This document shows positions 7,538-8,269 of a stretch of 8,269 bases of DNA, piece after piece. The notes below the pieces were generated by a model. The model searched no databases. It had not been told where the DNA came from and saw only the letters and a list, made by a program, of their open reading frames with translations. The position numbers and the translations under genes were made by a program. Each line of letters starts with the position of its first letter. Positions within the stretch are counted from its first letter, which is position 1. Source of the DNA: Acidobacteriota bacterium (GTDB taxonomy: Bacteria; Acidobacteriota; Terriglobia; UBA7540); assembly GCA_021789565.1 (NCBI GenBank), contig JAJYJL010000282.1:1-8269 (forward strand). Reading direction: 5' to 3'.

Positions 7538-7561
7538 TATTCATACAGGTGTGTTTGAATA
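7538..7561. promoter_or_regulatory. 24-bp imperfect palindrome (candidate operator) overlapping the -10 element
   Basis: TATTCA (7538-7543) and TGAATA (7556-7561) are perfect inverted arms. Adding the inner bases, the half-sites TATTCATACA and TATTCAAACA differ at one position, around a 4-base centre. It covers the -10 box and expected start of the minus-strand promoter, the classic place for a repressor site. The divergent DeoR-family gene is the nearest regulator, but that link is inference. Confidence 0.4.
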
Positions 7562-7584
7562 CCACGCTCATAGACGCTTGTCAA
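7556..7584 (-). promoter_or_regulatory. Sigma70-like promoter directed toward the receptor operon
   Basis: On the minus strand, a perfect TTGACA (7584-7579) and TATTCA (7561-7556) are separated by exactly 17 bases, with TGG directly before the -10 giving an extended -10 look. Transcription would begin near 7549 and run left through the IS relic into the receptor gene, giving a leader of about 620 bases. It is the best promoter pattern I found in the intergenic region. Confidence 0.5.
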
Positions 7585-7609
7585 GAAGATTTTTGTAAAC
7601 TTTTGTGAG

Positions 7610-7628
7610 ATGGGACGCAGATTCCCAT
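7610..7628. promoter_or_regulatory. Inverted repeat upstream of the minus-strand promoter
   Basis: ATGGGA and TCCCAT form 6-base arms around a 7-base centre. The repeat lies about 25 bases upstream of the -35 box, where an activator or second repressor dimer could bind. No T-run follows on either strand, so it is not terminator-like. Confidence 0.25.
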
Positions 7629-7899
7629 GTAGGGTCTCTCAAGACGATCATAATTCACCCCTCTGACTAAGTCCGCCCCCTCGTCAGCGGCTTCCCGGTA
7701 TGGCATTATCCCTCCATCCCGGCTGGTGCTTAGCCCCAGACTGCCCTCAGCGGACAGGTCATGTGCCACCTCTACCGGAATCTCACGTGGTAACAGCAGA
7801 TAAGAAATTTTTCCGTGGCCACTGAGCAAAAAACGTGCTATCGTCGTTGTGCGAATCGGACGCGCCGCACACCGGAATGCGGCAGATAACTGGTTCTCG
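7629..7899. other. Intergenic region with no recognised gene
   Basis: This is the upstream region of the DeoR-type gene. A minus-strand frame stays open across it (7919-7581) but begins at TTG inside the regulator gene, has no ribosome binding site, and gives a protein I do not recognise. No promoter with both hexamers was found for the regulator. It contains an 8-base palindrome GTGGCCAC near 7815-7822. Confidence 0.4.
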
Positions 7900-8269
7900 A
7901 TGAATAGCCGCCAAACCAAACTGATCGAAATCCTCGGAGAGGAGGGGCGGCTGGATGTGCGACCCTTGGCCGAGCGATTCGGCGTGTCAGAAATGACGAT
8001 TCGCCGCGATTTGAAACTACTTCAAGAGAACGGCTTTATTGCGCGTACTCACGGTGGAGGCATACCAACCGGAAAGCTTCGCTTCCTCCAACAGGCATTT
8101 CCCCATTATGAGGTGACCAGTGAGAAGGCGGCAATCGGCAAAGCGGCTGCGCGCTTGGTCGAGCCCGGACAAACGGTACTCATTGAAGCCGGGACGACCG
8201 CACTTGAGGTGGCGCGGAACCTTCCACGGAATTTTAATCTCACCGTGGCGACAACGTCGCTCTGTGTCT
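7900..8269 (+). CDS. DeoR-family transcriptional regulator (3' end outside window)
   Basis: The first 123 residues of a DeoR-type repressor, usually about 250 residues; the rest lies beyond the window. Residues 4-57 form the winged helix-turn-helix, with L-A-E-R-F-G-V-S-E-M-T-I-R-R-D-L (23-38), a match to the family recognition-helix signature, and the conserved T-H-G-G (50-53). The sensor domain starts with E-K-A-A-I-G-K-A-A (75-83) and contains G-T-T (98-100), part of the sugar-phosphate-binding loop. The residue two before that loop glycine is Glu96, where many relatives have Asp. Family members repress sugar-utilisation operons and are released by phosphorylated sugars. The gene diverges from the receptor operon, so control of that operon is plausible but inferred. 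The ATG at 7900 gives a standard N-terminus, although no clear Shine-Dalgarno sequence precedes it; the frame stays open upstream with a GTG at 7849. Confidence 0.88.
   Translation, partial: MNSRQTKLIEILGEEGRLDVRPLAERFGVSEMTIRRDLKLLQENGFIARTHGGGIPTGKLRFLQQAFPHYEVTSEKAAIGKAAARLVEPGQTVLIEAGTTALEVARNLPRNFNLTVATTSLCV

Noticed and set aside
7059..7571. Minus-strand frame of 170 codons across the IS relic
   Set aside because: It runs antisense to the recognisable transposase remnant and its protein shows no family features.
7581..7919. Minus-strand frame of 112 codons upstream of the regulator
   Set aside because: It starts at TTG inside the regulator gene, lacks a ribosome binding site and has no recognisable motif. 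It might be a relic of an unknown gene, but nothing in it supports a call.

Overview
The window looks like chromosomal DNA of an Acidobacteriota member, probably a Solibacter/Bryobacter-type soil lineage. The main reason is the large TonB-dependent outer-membrane receptor with an N-terminal carboxypeptidase-regulatory-like domain (Oar-like). A Tat-exported alpha/beta hydrolase, an ACS-type MFS transporter and a glycoside-hydrolase-like tail beside it fit the same picture. The assignment rests on protein style only; no rRNA, tRNA or other marker gene is present.

Reading along the minus strand from right to left, the layout is: a sigma70-like promoter with an overlapping palindrome (about 7538-7584); a decayed IS5-type transposase gene (7227-7532); the TonB-dependent receptor (6928-3680); a C-terminal remnant of a glycoside-hydrolase-like gene (about 3683-3132); an N-terminal remnant of a short-chain dehydrogenase gene (3115-2879); an intact MFS transporter (2849 or 2882-1440); and a Tat-signal esterase/dienelactone-hydrolase-like gene that runs off the left edge (1425-1). 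On the plus strand, a DeoR-family regulator starts at 7900 and runs off the right edge.

The set reads as a carbohydrate or sugar-acid uptake and degradation locus. The receptor would bind and import glycans or oligomers across the outer membrane. The exported esterase would remove ester groups. The MFS protein would bring a small, probably anionic, product across the inner membrane. The divergent DeoR protein would be the local repressor. Two enzyme genes that should sit between receptor and transporter, a glycosidase and an NAD(P)-dependent dehydrogenase, survive only as fragments, so the operon appears to be eroding from the inside while its transport genes stay open. An IS relic also separates the best promoter from the receptor gene.

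I found no CRISPR array, phage genes, structural RNA or convincing new defence or biosynthetic system. The points of interest are the pattern of gene decay, the promoter/operator architecture, and the tightly packed transporter-esterase junction.
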